64,000 nt of DNA from Flavobacterium flabelliforme (GCF_017948675.1 NZ_JAGFBU010000001.1:310001-374000); one strand, 5' to 3'. Shown: positions 36,286 through 45,975, counted from the stretch's first letter. Numbers and translations are program-made. The notes: generated by a model from the sequence alone, not told the origin.

Positions 36286-36909
36286 TTATTTCAAATTACT
36301 TATCCCTGGATATTTTTATGACGATTTCGGGATATAATTATTAAATTTCGCCATTATGAATTTCTAAAAAATTAGGAAATTCTCTACATAAAATTGCTTT
36401 ATAACTTCATAGAAAATATCTATTGATTAATGTACAAACAGTAGAATTCTAATAAATGCTAATATAGAATTATTTATCAAAAAACACACTATTTTGTTTC
36501 AAAATTTTCAAACATTCTTATATAATAACGGTATTTTCAAGTTTTTCCGCTGTTTTTTGAATATTTCAATAGCCTTAAACTATAATATACTTAGATTTTT
36601 ATTTTTTATTACTATAGTAGTAACCTTATTATAATAAATCGGTATTCTTAAATGAAAGAACTAATCAAGGATTAAAAAAACATTCTTTTTTTTTATAAAT
36701 AAAATTAGACTCCCAAATTTATTGTGGTTTTGTAAAAAATAAAATGAGTCAAAACCTTTTAAAATAACATAAAAAAAAATTCAAAATTAAATGTAAAAAA
36801 AATGTTTAGTACTTAATTTGCAGTTTTTAAAAAACAACAAACCAAGTCCTAAACACTTTATATTGTAATAATGTTTTTTTTTTAAAAGATCAATTTAAGA
36901 TTTTTTAAA
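36286..36909. other. Long AT-rich non-coding region upstream of the LysM gene
   Basis: No open reading frame of useful length and no strong hairpin. Two similar sites are visible: TATAATAACGGTATT at 36531-36545 and TATAATAAATCGGTATT at 36630-36646, about 100 bases apart. No exact TAnnTTTG upstream of the LysM gene; TAATTTG near 36312 is one base short. Clear terminator evidence after the aconitase gene is lacking. Confidence 0.5.
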
Positions 36910-39171
36910 TTATGCTTCAGCTGCAATTAAATTTAGTGCCGAACCAGCAACAAACCAACCAATTTGTCCTTCATTATAGGTATGATTTGCCATTATAACA
37001 TCTGTTGTTCCGTCAGTATGGACAAATTCTAATGTTAATTGTTTTTCTGGAGCAAATTCTACTAAATCTAAGAAATTTATAGTGTCATCTTCCTGAATTT
37101 TATCATAATCCGCTTCGTTTGCAAAAGTCAATCCTAACATTCCTTGTTTTTTAAGGTTCGTTTCGTGAATTCGAGCAAAAGACTTAACCAAAACCGCTTT
37201 AACACCAAGAAAACGAGGTTCCATAGCAGCATGTTCACGAGAGGAACCTTCACCGTAATTATGATCTCCCACAACTACTGAAGGAACACCAGCCGCTTTA
37301 TATGATCGTGCTACCGAAGGAACAGTATCATAAATACCGGTTAACTGATTCTTAACTGTATTTGGTTTTTGATTGAAGGCGTTAATAGCACCAATCAACA
37401 TATTATTGGAAATATTATCTAAATGTCCACGGAAACGCAACCACGGTCCAGCCATAGAAATATGGTCTGTTGTACATTTTCCAAAAGCTTTGATAAGCAA
37501 TTTAGCCCCTGTAATGTTTTTTCCATCCCAAGGTGCAAATGGAGCCAATAACTGTAAACGTTCTGAATCTGGATTTACAGAAACTACTATATTCGAACCA
37601 TCGTGAGCGGGTGCTTGAAAACCGGGATCAACCACATCAAATCCGTTAGGTGGTAATTCATCTCCAGTTGGTTCTTCTAAACGAACTTCTTCACCATCTT
37701 CGTTAATTAAAGTATCTGTCAAAGGATTAAACCCTAAATCTCCTGCAATTGCCATAGCAGTAACTAATTCTGGAGACCCTACAAAAGCTAATGTATTTGG
37801 ATTACCATCCGCTCTTTTTGAGAAATTACGGTTAAAAGAATGCACAATTGTATTTCTTTCTTCTTTCTCTGCTCCTTCTCTATCCCACATTCCGATGCAA
37901 GGTCCGCATGCATTTGCAAAAACAGTAGCACCAATTTTCTCGAAAGTATCAATAAATCCATCACGTTCGATTGTGTAACGAATAGTTTCAGAACCTGGAT
38001 TTATAGTAAACTGCGCTTTTGTTTTTAACTTTTTATCTGCAACTTGTCGTGCTAAAGAAGCTGCACGTGAAATATCTTCGTAAGAAGAGTTAGTACAAGA
38101 ACCAATTAAGCCAACTTGAATTTGTAATGGCCAATCATTTTTAATAGCTTCTTCTTTCATTTTAGAGATTGGAGTGGCTAAATCAGGAGTAAATGGACCA
38201 TTTAAATGAGGCTCTAATTCAGATAAATTAATCTCGATTACTTGATCAAAATATTTCTCTGGCTCGGCATAAACTTCAGGATCACCAGTTAAATAAGGCG
38301 CAATTTTATCTGCAGCATCGGCAACATCTGCTCTGTTAGTAGCACGTAAATAACGCCCCATCGAATCATCGTAACCAAAGGTTGAAGTGGTAGCTCCAAT
38401 TTCAGCACCCATATTACAAATTGTACCTTTACCAGTACAAGACATCGCTATCGCTCCTTCACCAAAATATTCAACAATAGCGCCAGTTCCTCCTTTTACA
38501 GTCAGAATACCAGCTACTTTTAAAATAACATCTTTTGGTGCAGTCCAACCTGATAGTTTACCAGTTAATTTTACTCCAATTAATTTAGGAAATTTTAATT
38601 CCCAAGCCATTCCTGACATTACATCTACTGCATCGGCTCCACCAACACCAATGGCAACCATTCCTAAACCACCTGCATTAACCGTGTGAGAATCGGTACC
38701 AATCATCATTCCGCCTGGGAAAGCATAATTTTCAAGAACTACTTGGTGAATAATTCCAGCTCCTGGCTTCCAAAAACCGATACCATATTTATTAGAAACT
38801 GATGATAAGAAATCAAAAACTTCATTACTTTGTGTTTTGGCTCTAGCCAAATCTTTCTCTGCTCCTACTTTTGCTTGAATTAAGTGGTCGCAATGTACCG
38901 TAGTAGGAACTGCTACTTTGGGTTTTCCAGCGTGCATAAATTGCAATAATGCCATTTGTGCAGTTGCATCTTGACAAGCGACTCTATCCGGAGCAAAGTC
39001 AACATAATCAGTGCCTCGCGTAAAAGCCTGAGTAGGTTTTCCTTCCAAAAGGTGATTGTACAAAATTTTCTCAGTTAAAGTAAGTGGACGACCAACTATT
39101 TTTCGTGCTTCGTCAACACGACTTGTCATGTTATCATACACTTTTTTAATCATTTCAATATCAAAAGCCAT
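36910..39171 (-). CDS. Aconitate hydratase, mitochondrial-type
   Basis: 753 residues. The [4Fe-4S] cysteines are in [12 protein letters not shown] and [14 protein letters not shown]. The C-terminal swivel domain has [19 protein letters not shown], with a substrate-binding arginine. Length and the early segment [13 protein letters not shown] match the mitochondrial aconitase branch rather than E. coli AcnA (IRP-like). It isomerises citrate to isocitrate in the TCA cycle. It lies downstream of the unrelated AcnB gene on the same strand, separated by a terminator and a tandem repeat. Confidence 0.93.
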   Translation of the reverse strand: MAFDIEMIKKVYDNMTSRVDEARKIVGRPLTLTEKILYNHLLEGKPTQAFTRGTDYVDFAPDRVACQDATAQMALLQFMHAGKPKVAVPTTVHCDHLIQAKVGAEKDLARAKTQSNEVFDFLSSVSNKYGIGFWKPGAGIIHQVVLENYAFPGGMMIGTDSHTVNAGGLGMVAIGVGGADAVDVMSGMAWELKFPKLIGVKLTGKLSGWTAPKDVILKVAGILTVKGGTGAIVEYFGEGAIAMSCTGKGTICNMGAEIGATTSTFGYDDSMGRYLRATNRADVADAADKIAPYLTGDPEVYAEPEKYFDQVIEINLSELEPHLNGPFTPDLATPISKMKEEAIKNDWPLQIQVGLIGSCTNSSYEDISRAASLARQVADKKLKTKAQFTINPGSETIRYTIERDGFIDTFEKIGATVFANACGPCIGMWDREGAEKEERNTIVHSFNRNFSKRADGNPNTLAFVGSPELVTAMAIAGDLGFNPLTDTLINEDGEEVRLEEPTGDELPPNGFDVVDPGFQAPAHDGSNIVVSVNPDSERLQLLAPFAPWDGKNITGAKLLIKAFGKCTTDHISMAGPWLRFRGHLDNISNNMLIGAINAFNQKPNTVKNQLTGIYDTVPSVARSYKAAGVPSVVVGDHNYGEGSSREHAAMEPRFLGVKAVLVKSFARIHETNLKKQGMLGLTFANEADYDKIQEDDTINFLDLVEFAPEKQLTLEFVHTDGTTDVIMANHTYNEGQIGWFVAGSALNLIAAEA

Positions 39172-39301
39172 AGTATATAGGTATAATTATTATTCATTTT
39201 TTAAACACTACAAGTTACAAAAAAATAGTATAGCTCACAAAAGTTAGGAGTCTGAATATTTCTAAACAAAAAGTTAAACTACTAAATGTTATTTAATCAC
39301 A

Positions 39302-39374
39302 AATAATCAAGATAAAGAATAATCAAGATAAAGAATAATCAAGATAAAGAATAATCAAGATAAAGAATAATCAA
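39302..39374. repeat. 16-bp tandem repeat, about 4.6 copies
   Basis: The unit aataatcaagataaag starts at 39302, 39318, 39334 and 39350 with no mismatches, followed by a partial copy from 39366. It lies upstream of the aconitase start (39171) and downstream of the acnB terminator. Confidence 0.95.
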
Positions 39375-39410
39375 AATGAATTTGCATTTTAGCAAAGTGT
39401 AAAAACAAAA

Positions 39411-39433
39411 AAAGCCTGAATTAAATCAGGCTT
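39411..39433 (-). terminator. Terminator after acnB
   Basis: AAGCCTGA (39412-39419) pairs with TCAGGCTT (39426-39433). On the minus strand the stem is followed by a T-run (the A-run just left of it). Confidence 0.85.
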
Positions 39434-39459
39434 TTAAATAATATATAAAATATAGAATA

Positions 39460-42231
39460 TTATTTAACTAACAATTTATGAGAAGGTGCAAATTGAGTTA
39501 AATTAATTCCTTTTACTGCCGTTTTATATTCATCTATTGTAGGTGTTCTACCTAAAATAGTCGAAAGCACTACTACAGGAGTTGATGAAAGTAACGACTC
39601 CCCTTTTTTACCTTCACTATCCTCAACAACTCTTCCTTGAAAAAGACGTGTAGAAGTTGCCATTACAGTATCTCCTTTTGCTGCTTTTTCTTGGTTACCC
39701 ATACAAAGGTTACAACCAGGACGTTCTAAATATAACATCTTTTCATATGAAGTACGAGCAACACCTTTTGGAGCATTATCATTGAATTCAAAACCAGAAT
39801 ATTTTTGTAAAATATCCCAATCTCCTTCAGCTTTAAGCTCATCTACAATATTATAAGTAGGAGGCGCTACAACTAATGGTGCTTTAAACTCAACTTTACC
39901 ATATTGTTCGTCAATATTCTTAAGCATTTGAGCCAAAATTTTCATATCACCTTTATGTACCATGCAAGATCCAACAAATCCAAGATCTACTTTTTTCACT
40001 CCACCATAAAAAGACAACGGTCTAATGGTATCGTGCGTGTATCTTTTAGAAACGTCAGCATTGTTAACGTCTGGATCTGCAATCATTGGCTCATTGACTA
40101 TATCTAAATCAATAACAACTTCAGCATAATATTTAGCATTTGCATCCGGTACTAAAGCTGGTTTTACACCTGATTTAATTTCCTCGATTCTGTTATTTGC
40201 TATATTGATCAATCCTTGAAGGACTTGTTTTTCATTATCCATCCCTTTATCGATCATGATTTGAATTCTACCTCTTGCAATTGCAAGTGATTGAATCAAA
40301 GTATCATCTTCAGAAATACAAATAGAAGCTTTCGCTTTCATTTCTGCAGTCCAGTCTGTAAAAGTAAAGGCTTGATCTGCAGTCAAAGTCCCTAAATGAA
40401 CTTCAATAATTCTTCCTTGGAAAACATTCTCTCCACCAAAAGTTTTAAGCATTTGAGATTGTGTAGCATGAACCACATCACGGAAATCCATGTAAGTTTT
40501 CATTTCTCCTTTGAAAGTAACTTTTACAGATTCCGGAATTGGCATTGAAGCTTCACCAGTAGCCAGTGCCAATGCAACTGTTCCTGAATCTGCACCAAAA
40601 GCAACCCCTTTGGACATTCTGGTATGAGAGTCACCACCAATGATAATTGCCCACTCATCTACAGTAATATCATTTAAAACCTTATGTATAACATCGGTCA
40701 TTGCAGGATAAACTCCTTTTGGATCACGTGCAGTAATTAAACCGAAGTCATTCATAAATTTCATTAATCGAGGAATATTTGCTTTCGATTTATTATCCCA
40801 AACGGAAGCAGTATGACAACCTGATTGGTAAGCACCGTCAACGATTGGAGAAATAACCGTAGCAGCCATAGACTCTAATTCCTGAGAAGTCATCAAACCA
40901 GTGGTGTCTTGCGAACCTACAATATTTACAGTAACACGAACATCAGAACCAGCGTGTAAAACTTTACCCGGAGTGTTTCCAACTGCATTTTTATTAAATA
41001 TTTTTTCTACAGCCGTAAGACCTTGCCCTTCAATAGTAACTTCTTTCGATGGTGCAAATACTGGCACAATACCAATACCTAAAACCTTTGATGCAAAAGT
41101 TTGCAGTTTTTTTCCAAATACAATTGCATACGAACCACCCGCTTTTATAAACTCCATTTTCTGAGGAGTAAATGCCTTAGAAATATCGATTAATTCTTGA
41201 TCGCCATTATATAATTTCTTAGTTTTTGTATTAATAGTAAGTACTGTTCCGGTAGCAACAGAATAGGCTTCCTCTAAAATAACATCACCATTTTCATTAC
41301 GAATTGCATTGCCGTTTTCATCTAGTTTTTTAACCCAGTTTTTAAGATCCAAACCAATACCGCCCGTAACATCTACAGTGGTTAGGAAAATAGGAGAAAT
41401 TCCATTTGTCCCAGCAACAATAGGAGCAACATTAATAAAGGGAACATATGGACTTGCTTGTTTTCCTGTCCAAAGTGCTACGTTATTTACACCCGACATC
41501 CTTGAAGAACCCACACCCATAGTTCCTTTTTCAGCAATTAACATCACACTTTTATCTGGATGCTGCATTTGTAAAACTCTGATTTCATCTTGAGCTTCAG
41601 GAGAAATTAAACATTTCCCGTGCAATTCTCGATCCGATCTTGAGTGCGCTTGATTTCCTGGAGAAAGTAAATCTGTTGAGATATCTCCCTCACCAGCTAT
41701 GTAAGTAACTACTTTAATTTCTTCAACTACTTCTGGAAGTTTAGTAAAAAATTCCGCTTTAGCATAACTTTCTAAAATTGCTGCAGCAATAGGATTTCCT
41801 TCTTTGAAAGCTACTTCTAAACGATTTGTATCTGCTTCGTATAAGAAAAATTGTGTTTTAAGAACTTCAGCAGCATCATTTGCGATAGCAGCATCACTCC
41901 CTAAAGCTAAATCTAGCAAAACCTCTATAGAAGGACCACCTTTCATGTGAGATAATAACTCAAAAGCAAAAACAGGAGTAATTTCTTTAACGACTGCTGT
42001 TCTTAGAATAATTTCCTTTAGAAATACCGCTTTTACAGCAGCAGCAGGAGTAGTTCCAGGAACTACATTATAAATAAAGAACTTAAGAGATTCTTCTCTA
42101 TTGGCATTATCTATTTCTTTAATTTGTGCAATGATTGCGCTTAGCAATTCAGAACCATCAATTGGCTTAGGATGAAGACCCTGAGCTTTTCTTTCTTCGA
42201 TTTCTTTGAGATAATCGTTATAAATGTTCAT
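39460..42231 (-). CDS. acnB: Bifunctional aconitate hydratase 2 / 2-methylisocitrate dehydratase
   Basis: 923 residues, longer than E. coli AcnB (865). The AcnB-specific N-terminal HEAT-like helical domain is present (EIEERKAQGLHPKPIDGSEL through ~160), then the swivel (GVGSSRMSGVNNVALWTG) and catalytic domains with Fe-S cysteines in DLGFVGSCMVHKGD and ERPGCNLCMGNQEKAA. Besides citrate/isocitrate it can hydrate 2-methylaconitate in the 2-methylcitrate cycle, so it may link to propionate metabolism. A consensus promoter and a leader hairpin lie just upstream. Confidence 0.93.
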   Translation of the reverse strand: MNIYNDYLKEIEERKAQGLHPKPIDGSELLSAIIAQIKEIDNANREESLKFFIYNVVPGTTPAAAVKAVFLKEIILRTAVVKEITPVFAFELLSHMKGGPSIEVLLDLALGSDAAIANDAAEVLKTQFFLYEADTNRLEVAFKEGNPIAAAILESYAKAEFFTKLPEVVEEIKVVTYIAGEGDISTDLLSPGNQAHSRSDRELHGKCLISPEAQDEIRVLQMQHPDKSVMLIAEKGTMGVGSSRMSGVNNVALWTGKQASPYVPFINVAPIVAGTNGISPIFLTTVDVTGGIGLDLKNWVKKLDENGNAIRNENGDVILEEAYSVATGTVLTINTKTKKLYNGDQELIDISKAFTPQKMEFIKAGGSYAIVFGKKLQTFASKVLGIGIVPVFAPSKEVTIEGQGLTAVEKIFNKNAVGNTPGKVLHAGSDVRVTVNIVGSQDTTGLMTSQELESMAATVISPIVDGAYQSGCHTASVWDNKSKANIPRLMKFMNDFGLITARDPKGVYPAMTDVIHKVLNDITVDEWAIIIGGDSHTRMSKGVAFGADSGTVALALATGEASMPIPESVKVTFKGEMKTYMDFRDVVHATQSQMLKTFGGENVFQGRIIEVHLGTLTADQAFTFTDWTAEMKAKASICISEDDTLIQSLAIARGRIQIMIDKGMDNEKQVLQGLINIANNRIEEIKSGVKPALVPDANAKYYAEVVIDLDIVNEPMIADPDVNNADVSKRYTHDTIRPLSFYGGVKKVDLGFVGSCMVHKGDMKILAQMLKNIDEQYGKVEFKAPLVVAPPTYNIVDELKAEGDWDILQKYSGFEFNDNAPKGVARTSYEKMLYLERPGCNLCMGNQEKAAKGDTVMATSTRLFQGRVVEDSEGKKGESLLSSTPVVVLSTILGRTPTIDEYKTAVKGINLTQFAPSHKLLVK

Positions 42232-42281
42232 AATAGCAGTATTTCAATGTTAAAGGCAGATTATTCTGATTGACTCAAAAT

Positions 42282-42306
42282 AAAAAACCAAATAGTTAGG
42301 TTTTTT
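42282..42306 (-). promoter_or_regulatory. Leader hairpin of acnB
   Basis: AAAAAACC (42282-42289) and GGTTTTTT (42299-42306) pair. On the transcript the stem lies just after the predicted start site and is followed by A then TTTT, so it may act as an early attenuator or a 5' stabiliser. Confidence 0.45.
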
Positions 42307-42317
42307 TTATTGTTATG

Positions 42318-42348
42318 CAAATTTAGTTATTTCATATGATATTAGAAA
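42318..42348 (-). promoter_or_regulatory. Promoter of acnB
   Basis: The minus strand reads TTTC (42345-42348), exactly 19 bases, then TAAATTTG (42318-42325): TTTG-N19-TAnnTTTG with one mismatch. It is 87 bases before the start codon. Confidence 0.6.
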
Positions 42349-42530
42349 GAATTTAATAAAACACATCTTTCCAAAAATTATTATTATTAAATAGCCAAAT
42401 TCATTGTATAAAGTTGCGAAAAAAACAAAATAATTGTTTTAAATTATAATATTATCATTGAATTTACTAATCTCTTTTACTATCTGTAATAGTAGTATTT
42501 TAGCTTGACACTTAAAAAAAAATTATAAAT
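42349..42530. other. AT-rich spacer between PAS and acnB genes
   Basis: No open reading frame or symmetric element that I can support. It is bounded by the acnB promoter and the terminator at 42531-42575. Confidence 0.5.
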
Positions 42531-42575
42531 AAAAAACTGGAATTGCATTTTATTAAAATACAATTCCAGTTTTTT
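42531..42575 (-). terminator. Terminator after the PAS gene
   Basis: AAAAAACTGGAATTG (42531-42545) and CAATTCCAGTTTTTT (42561-42575) are perfect complements, and the inner ATTTTATTAAAAT extends the stem. Confidence 0.9.
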
Positions 42576-42598
42576 ATTTTTGTTTATTTAATATAAAT

Positions 42599-43228
42599 CT
42601 ACCTTCCAAACAATCTTGAGAAAAAACCTCTATTACCAGAGTCTTCTTCTACCTCTAATTCTTCTCTTTTTAAAGAATTCTGAGTTTTTTCATAATCTAA
42701 AATGCATTCCTCTACAAACTCTACATAGGTTCTTTTTTTCTCTTCTAAAAAACCAATTAAGTAACGCTCACTCGCTTCCATTCCACTCGCTTGCTCAATT
42801 TGCAACAATCTTTTATACAAGGGCTCAATGTGTTTACTAATTACTTCTTGAGGAACAGCTTTTCTTCTTCCAAAATAATGAGTAATCTCTCCATTAGAGT
42901 CTTTAGAAATTTCGAAATCAGTTACTACCCAATAGTATCTTCCAGATTTAGCTAAGTTTTTAACAACCGCATAAAAATTCTTTCCCGCTTTTAAGTTATC
43001 CCAAAGTACTTTAAAAATTACTCTAGGCATATCTGGATGCCTTATCATACTATGAGGTTGAGACATTAATTCGTAATCCTCGTATCCACTAACATCAACA
43101 AAAACTTCATTGGCATATTCTATAATTCCTTTAGAATCTGTCTTACTCATAATTGTTTGGGTTTTATCCCAAGAAACCTCTTTATCAATTGGAATTGGTC
43201 TTGTAAAAATCACATTGTTCTGGCTCAT
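42599..43228 (-). CDS. PAS-domain protein, Aer-like sensor without output domain
   Basis: A 209-residue soluble protein. The PAS domain (~20-130) strongly resembles that of the aerotaxis receptor Aer: SKTDSKGIIEYANEVFVDVSGYEDYELMSQPHSMIRHPDMPRVIFKVLWDNLKAGKNF. It is followed by a helical region (~140-190) and a C-terminal GFFSRLFGR tail. HAMP and methyl-accepting domains are absent. It may bind flavin or another redox ligand; this is inference. The gene stands alone with its own promoter and terminator. Confidence 0.82.
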   Translation of the reverse strand: MSQNNVIFTRPIPIDKEVSWDKTQTIMSKTDSKGIIEYANEVFVDVSGYEDYELMSQPHSMIRHPDMPRVIFKVLWDNLKAGKNFYAVVKNLAKSGRYYWVVTDFEISKDSNGEITHYFGRRKAVPQEVISKHIEPLYKRLLQIEQASGMEASERYLIGFLEEKKRTYVEFVEECILDYEKTQNSLKREELEVEEDSGNRGFFSRLFGR

Positions 43229-43259
43229 ATTAAAGTATATTTTGTGAATAAATTATACG

Positions 43260-43288
43260 CAAAAGTATGATTACAATCACAAACCAAA
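43260..43288 (-). promoter_or_regulatory. Promoter of the PAS gene
   Basis: The minus strand reads TTTG (43285-43288), 17 bases, then TACTTTTG (43260-43267): both elements exact. It is 31 bases upstream of the start. Confidence 0.65.
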
Positions 43289-43398
43289 TATGATTATTAT
43301 CATGACATATAAAAAAAATCAACAAAATAATCCTAATTTGAAATTAGAAAGTTTAAGCTTTAATGATACACAAATAATAGATTATTGCTACTTACTGA

Positions 43399-44352
43399 TT
43401 ACATCAATTTAGCAATAATCATTTCTTCGGTTATCCCCTCTGCATCTGCTTTGTAATTTTTAATAATACGATGACGCAAAATTCCAGTTGCAACAGCTTT
43501 AACGTCCTCTATATCTGGAGAAAACTTACCATTAAAAGCAGCATTTGCTTTAGCAGCCAAGATTAAATTTTGTGAAGCTCGCGGACCCGCACCCCAATCT
43601 AAATAGTTTTTAACAAACTCATTTGAAAGCGGATTATCAGGTCTAGTTTTACTTACCAACGCAACAGCATACTCAATTACATTATCAGCTACTGGGATTC
43701 GGCGAATTAAATGCTGAAAATCAATTATTTCCTTTGCCGTAAATAATGCATTTATAGTAGTTTTAACATCCGAAGTTGTACGCTTTACTACTAAAACCTC
43801 TTCTTCAAATGAAGGGTATTCTAATTTTATAGCAAACATAAATCGATCCAGTTGCGCTTCAGGCAAAGGGTAAGTTCCTTCTTGCTCGATAGGATTTTGA
43901 GTAGCTAGAACAAAATAAGGCAAATCTAACTTGTAATTTTCTCCCGCAATAGTAACAGAGCGTTCTTGCATTGCCTCAAGTAAAGCCGCTTGAGTCTTAG
44001 GAGGTGTTCTGTTAATTTCGTCTGCTAAAACTATATTTGAAAAAATAGGCCCTTTTATAAATTTAAAGTTTCTGTTTTCGTCTAAAATTTCACTCCCTAA
44101 AATATCAGAAGGCATTAAATCTGGTGTAAATTGAATTCTTTTAAAATCTAAACCTAAGGCTTGAGCCAGCGTATTTACCATTAATGTTTTTGCCAATCCA
44201 GGAACACCCACCAACAAAGCATGGCCTCCAGAAAAAATGCAAAGCAAAATTTGATCTACTACTAAATCTTGGCCTACAATTACTTTTGCTATTTCATTTT
44301 TTAATTCATTTCTCTTTTGAACTAAGTTTTGTATTGCAACGACGTCTGACAT
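43399..44352 (-). CDS. MoxR-family AAA+ ATPase
   Basis: 317 residues. Walker A is GVPGLAKT at 49-56, Walker B is IVLADEINR, followed by the MoxR sensor segment TPPKTQAALLEAMQERSV and the TQNPIEQEGTYPLPEAQLDRF motif, then an AAA lid. MoxR ATPases act as chaperones for VWA or metal-centre proteins. The usual DUF58 and VWA partner genes are not next to it; the upstream neighbour is a SurA-like chaperone gene. A terminator-like hairpin ends 19 bases before its start codon. Confidence 0.92.
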   Translation of the reverse strand: MSDVVAIQNLVQKRNELKNEIAKVIVGQDLVVDQILLCIFSGGHALLVGVPGLAKTLMVNTLAQALGLDFKRIQFTPDLMPSDILGSEILDENRNFKFIKGPIFSNIVLADEINRTPPKTQAALLEAMQERSVTIAGENYKLDLPYFVLATQNPIEQEGTYPLPEAQLDRFMFAIKLEYPSFEEEVLVVKRTTSDVKTTINALFTAKEIIDFQHLIRRIPVADNVIEYAVALVSKTRPDNPLSNEFVKNYLDWGAGPRASQNLILAAKANAAFNGKFSPDIEDVKAVATGILRHRIIKNYKADAEGITEEMIIAKLM

Positions 44353-44371
44353 TTATTAAGTATTTAAAATT

Positions 44372-44413
44372 AAAAAGAGTTAGCATTATGAAAACATAAA
44401 ACTAACTCTTTTT
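44372..44413 (-). terminator. Terminator after the SurA-like gene, in the MoxR leader
   Basis: AAAAAGAGTTAG (44372-44383) pairs with CTAACTCTTTTT (44402-44413); 12-bp arms with an 18-base loop and a T-rich tail. It lies between the SurA-like stop and the MoxR start. Confidence 0.7.
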
Positions 44414-44444
44414 ATTTATTTAACGAAAAATTATTTAAGCTCTT

Positions 44445-44463
44445 GTTACTTCTACGAAGTAAC
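44445..44463 (-). other. Short hairpin just after the SurA-like stop codon
   Basis: GTTACTTC (44445-44452) and GAAGTAAC (44456-44463) pair around TAC. There is no T-run, so this is a likely mRNA 3' structure rather than a terminator. Confidence 0.5.
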
Positions 44464-44469
44464 ATCCAA

Positions 44470-45882
44470 TTATTTTTTTAACCAATTATTTGTAAAATCA
44501 CAGTCTCTGTATTCACCAATAATTTTAATATAGGTTTCTTTAATTTTTTCATCAAACCATTTACCTATAGCAGTAATTTGTTTACTTTTTAATGCTAAAT
44601 CTTTTATTTTAATATAATCTTTAGCATAATCTGCTGCATGCTCATCAATTCTATTAGTTACAGTAATCAATTTAAATTTTTTCTTACCTTCTTCAGTTTG
44701 ATCTAAAATTGGTTCAGAAATTTGATTGGTTTTCAAATTAGAAACTTGGCTATAAAAAACAGGATCCATTTTTGTTAATTCAAAACGAGTATCTTGTGTT
44801 TTAGGATTAATCAGTGCACCACCATTAGCTCTTGTTTCTTTCTCATCAGATAAAGTTCTCGCCGCTTCAGCGAATGTAATTTCTTTATCTTCAATTCTCT
44901 TTTTAATCAAAGTAATTTTCTCTTTAGCCTCCGCCAAAGAAGCTTCGGTAGCAACAGGAGCTAATAAAATATGTCTCAATTCTATCTCTTGTCCTTTAAT
45001 CTTCTCTACATATATAATATGAAAACCAAAATCAGTTTCAAAAGGAGCAGAAATCTCACCTTCTGCCAAACTAAAAGCAACATCTTTAAATTCTTTTACA
45101 AATGGTGTCTTACGATTCATTTTATAATATCCTCCTGTTGCTCTAGATCCAGGATCTTGAGAATATAAAACTGCTTTTGTAGAAAAACTCGACCCTTCTT
45201 CTATTTCTTTTTTGAAACCATTTAAACGGTCAATAACTTTTTGCTTATCTTCAGCCGAAACCTTTGGAGTAACAACAATTTGTGCTACTTCTAATTCTAC
45301 ACCAAAGAATGGCAAATCATTTTTAGGAATTGTTTTGAAGTAATTACGTACTTCTTCTGGAGTAATTTCTACTGCATCTACAATTTTCTTTTGCATTTCA
45401 GAAGTTAACCTACCTTCTTTTAAGATATCAGAAAAGTAGCTTCTGAATTCTTCTTCAGAATCTTTTTTATAATATTGAACTACTTTTTCCATAGATCCGA
45501 TTTGCTCAACCATATAACGTAATCTATCTTCCATCATACCTTTAACCTCAGAATCTGTAACAACAATACTATCCTGAACAGCCTGATGAGCATATAATTT
45601 ATCCTCTAATAACTTCCCTAACATTTGACATCTTGTGATGTCTTTTACAGATCCGCCTTGAGCTGAAATTTCTAGAAATGACTTGTCAATATCTGAATCT
45701 AAAATGATATAATCACCAACTGTTGCAATAATGCCATCTATTTTAAGCTTTCCTGTTGATTGCTTTTTAATTATTGGAGAGGAAACCACGGAATCTTTAA
45801 TAATCTCTTGAGCACTTGTAACGAAACTTGTAAAAACTAAGAGAAAAAAGGCAAGTGCAAATCTATTATTAATGAATTTCAT
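44470..45882 (-). CDS. SurA-like periplasmic peptidyl-prolyl isomerase
   Basis: 470 residues: a signal peptide (FALAFFLLVFTSFVTSAQ), an N-terminal SurA_N chaperone region (IDGIIATVGDYIILDSDIDKS, diagnostic) and two parvulin/PpiC domains (~185-290 and ~293-400, each with a GG turn such as RATGGYY or ANGGALI). It assists outer-membrane protein folding in the periplasm. I chose the start at 45882 (MKFINNR); the longer frame adds seven residues ahead of the signal peptide. A promoter at 45976 leaves a leader of about 90 bases. Confidence 0.9.
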   Translation of the reverse strand: MKFINNRFALAFFLLVFTSFVTSAQEIIKDSVVSSPIIKKQSTGKLKIDGIIATVGDYIILDSDIDKSFLEISAQGGSVKDITRCQMLGKLLEDKLYAHQAVQDSIVVTDSEVKGMMEDRLRYMVEQIGSMEKVVQYYKKDSEEEFRSYFSDILKEGRLTSEMQKKIVDAVEITPEEVRNYFKTIPKNDLPFFGVELEVAQIVVTPKVSAEDKQKVIDRLNGFKKEIEEGSSFSTKAVLYSQDPGSRATGGYYKMNRKTPFVKEFKDVAFSLAEGEISAPFETDFGFHIIYVEKIKGQEIELRHILLAPVATEASLAEAKEKITLIKKRIEDKEITFAEAARTLSDEKETRANGGALINPKTQDTRFELTKMDPVFYSQVSNLKTNQISEPILDQTEEGKKKFKLITVTNRIDEHAADYAKDYIKIKDLALKSKQITAIGKWFDEKIKETYIKIIGEYRDCDFTNNWLKK

Positions 45883-45975
45883 TGGTGTTTTATTTATTGG
45901 CATTGGTATAATTTAATATTAAAAGGGAATAAAGTGTGCTATTATTAGTTTTTATAAAGAACTAAATATTTTCGG

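Noticed and set aside
39302-39374. Tandem repeats as a CRISPR array
   Set aside because: The copies are directly adjacent with no spacers, the unit is only 16 bases, and no cas gene is nearby.
43399-44352. MoxR-DUF58-VWA metal-chelatase-like locus
   Set aside because: Neither a DUF58 nor a von Willebrand A gene is present next to the MoxR gene in this window.
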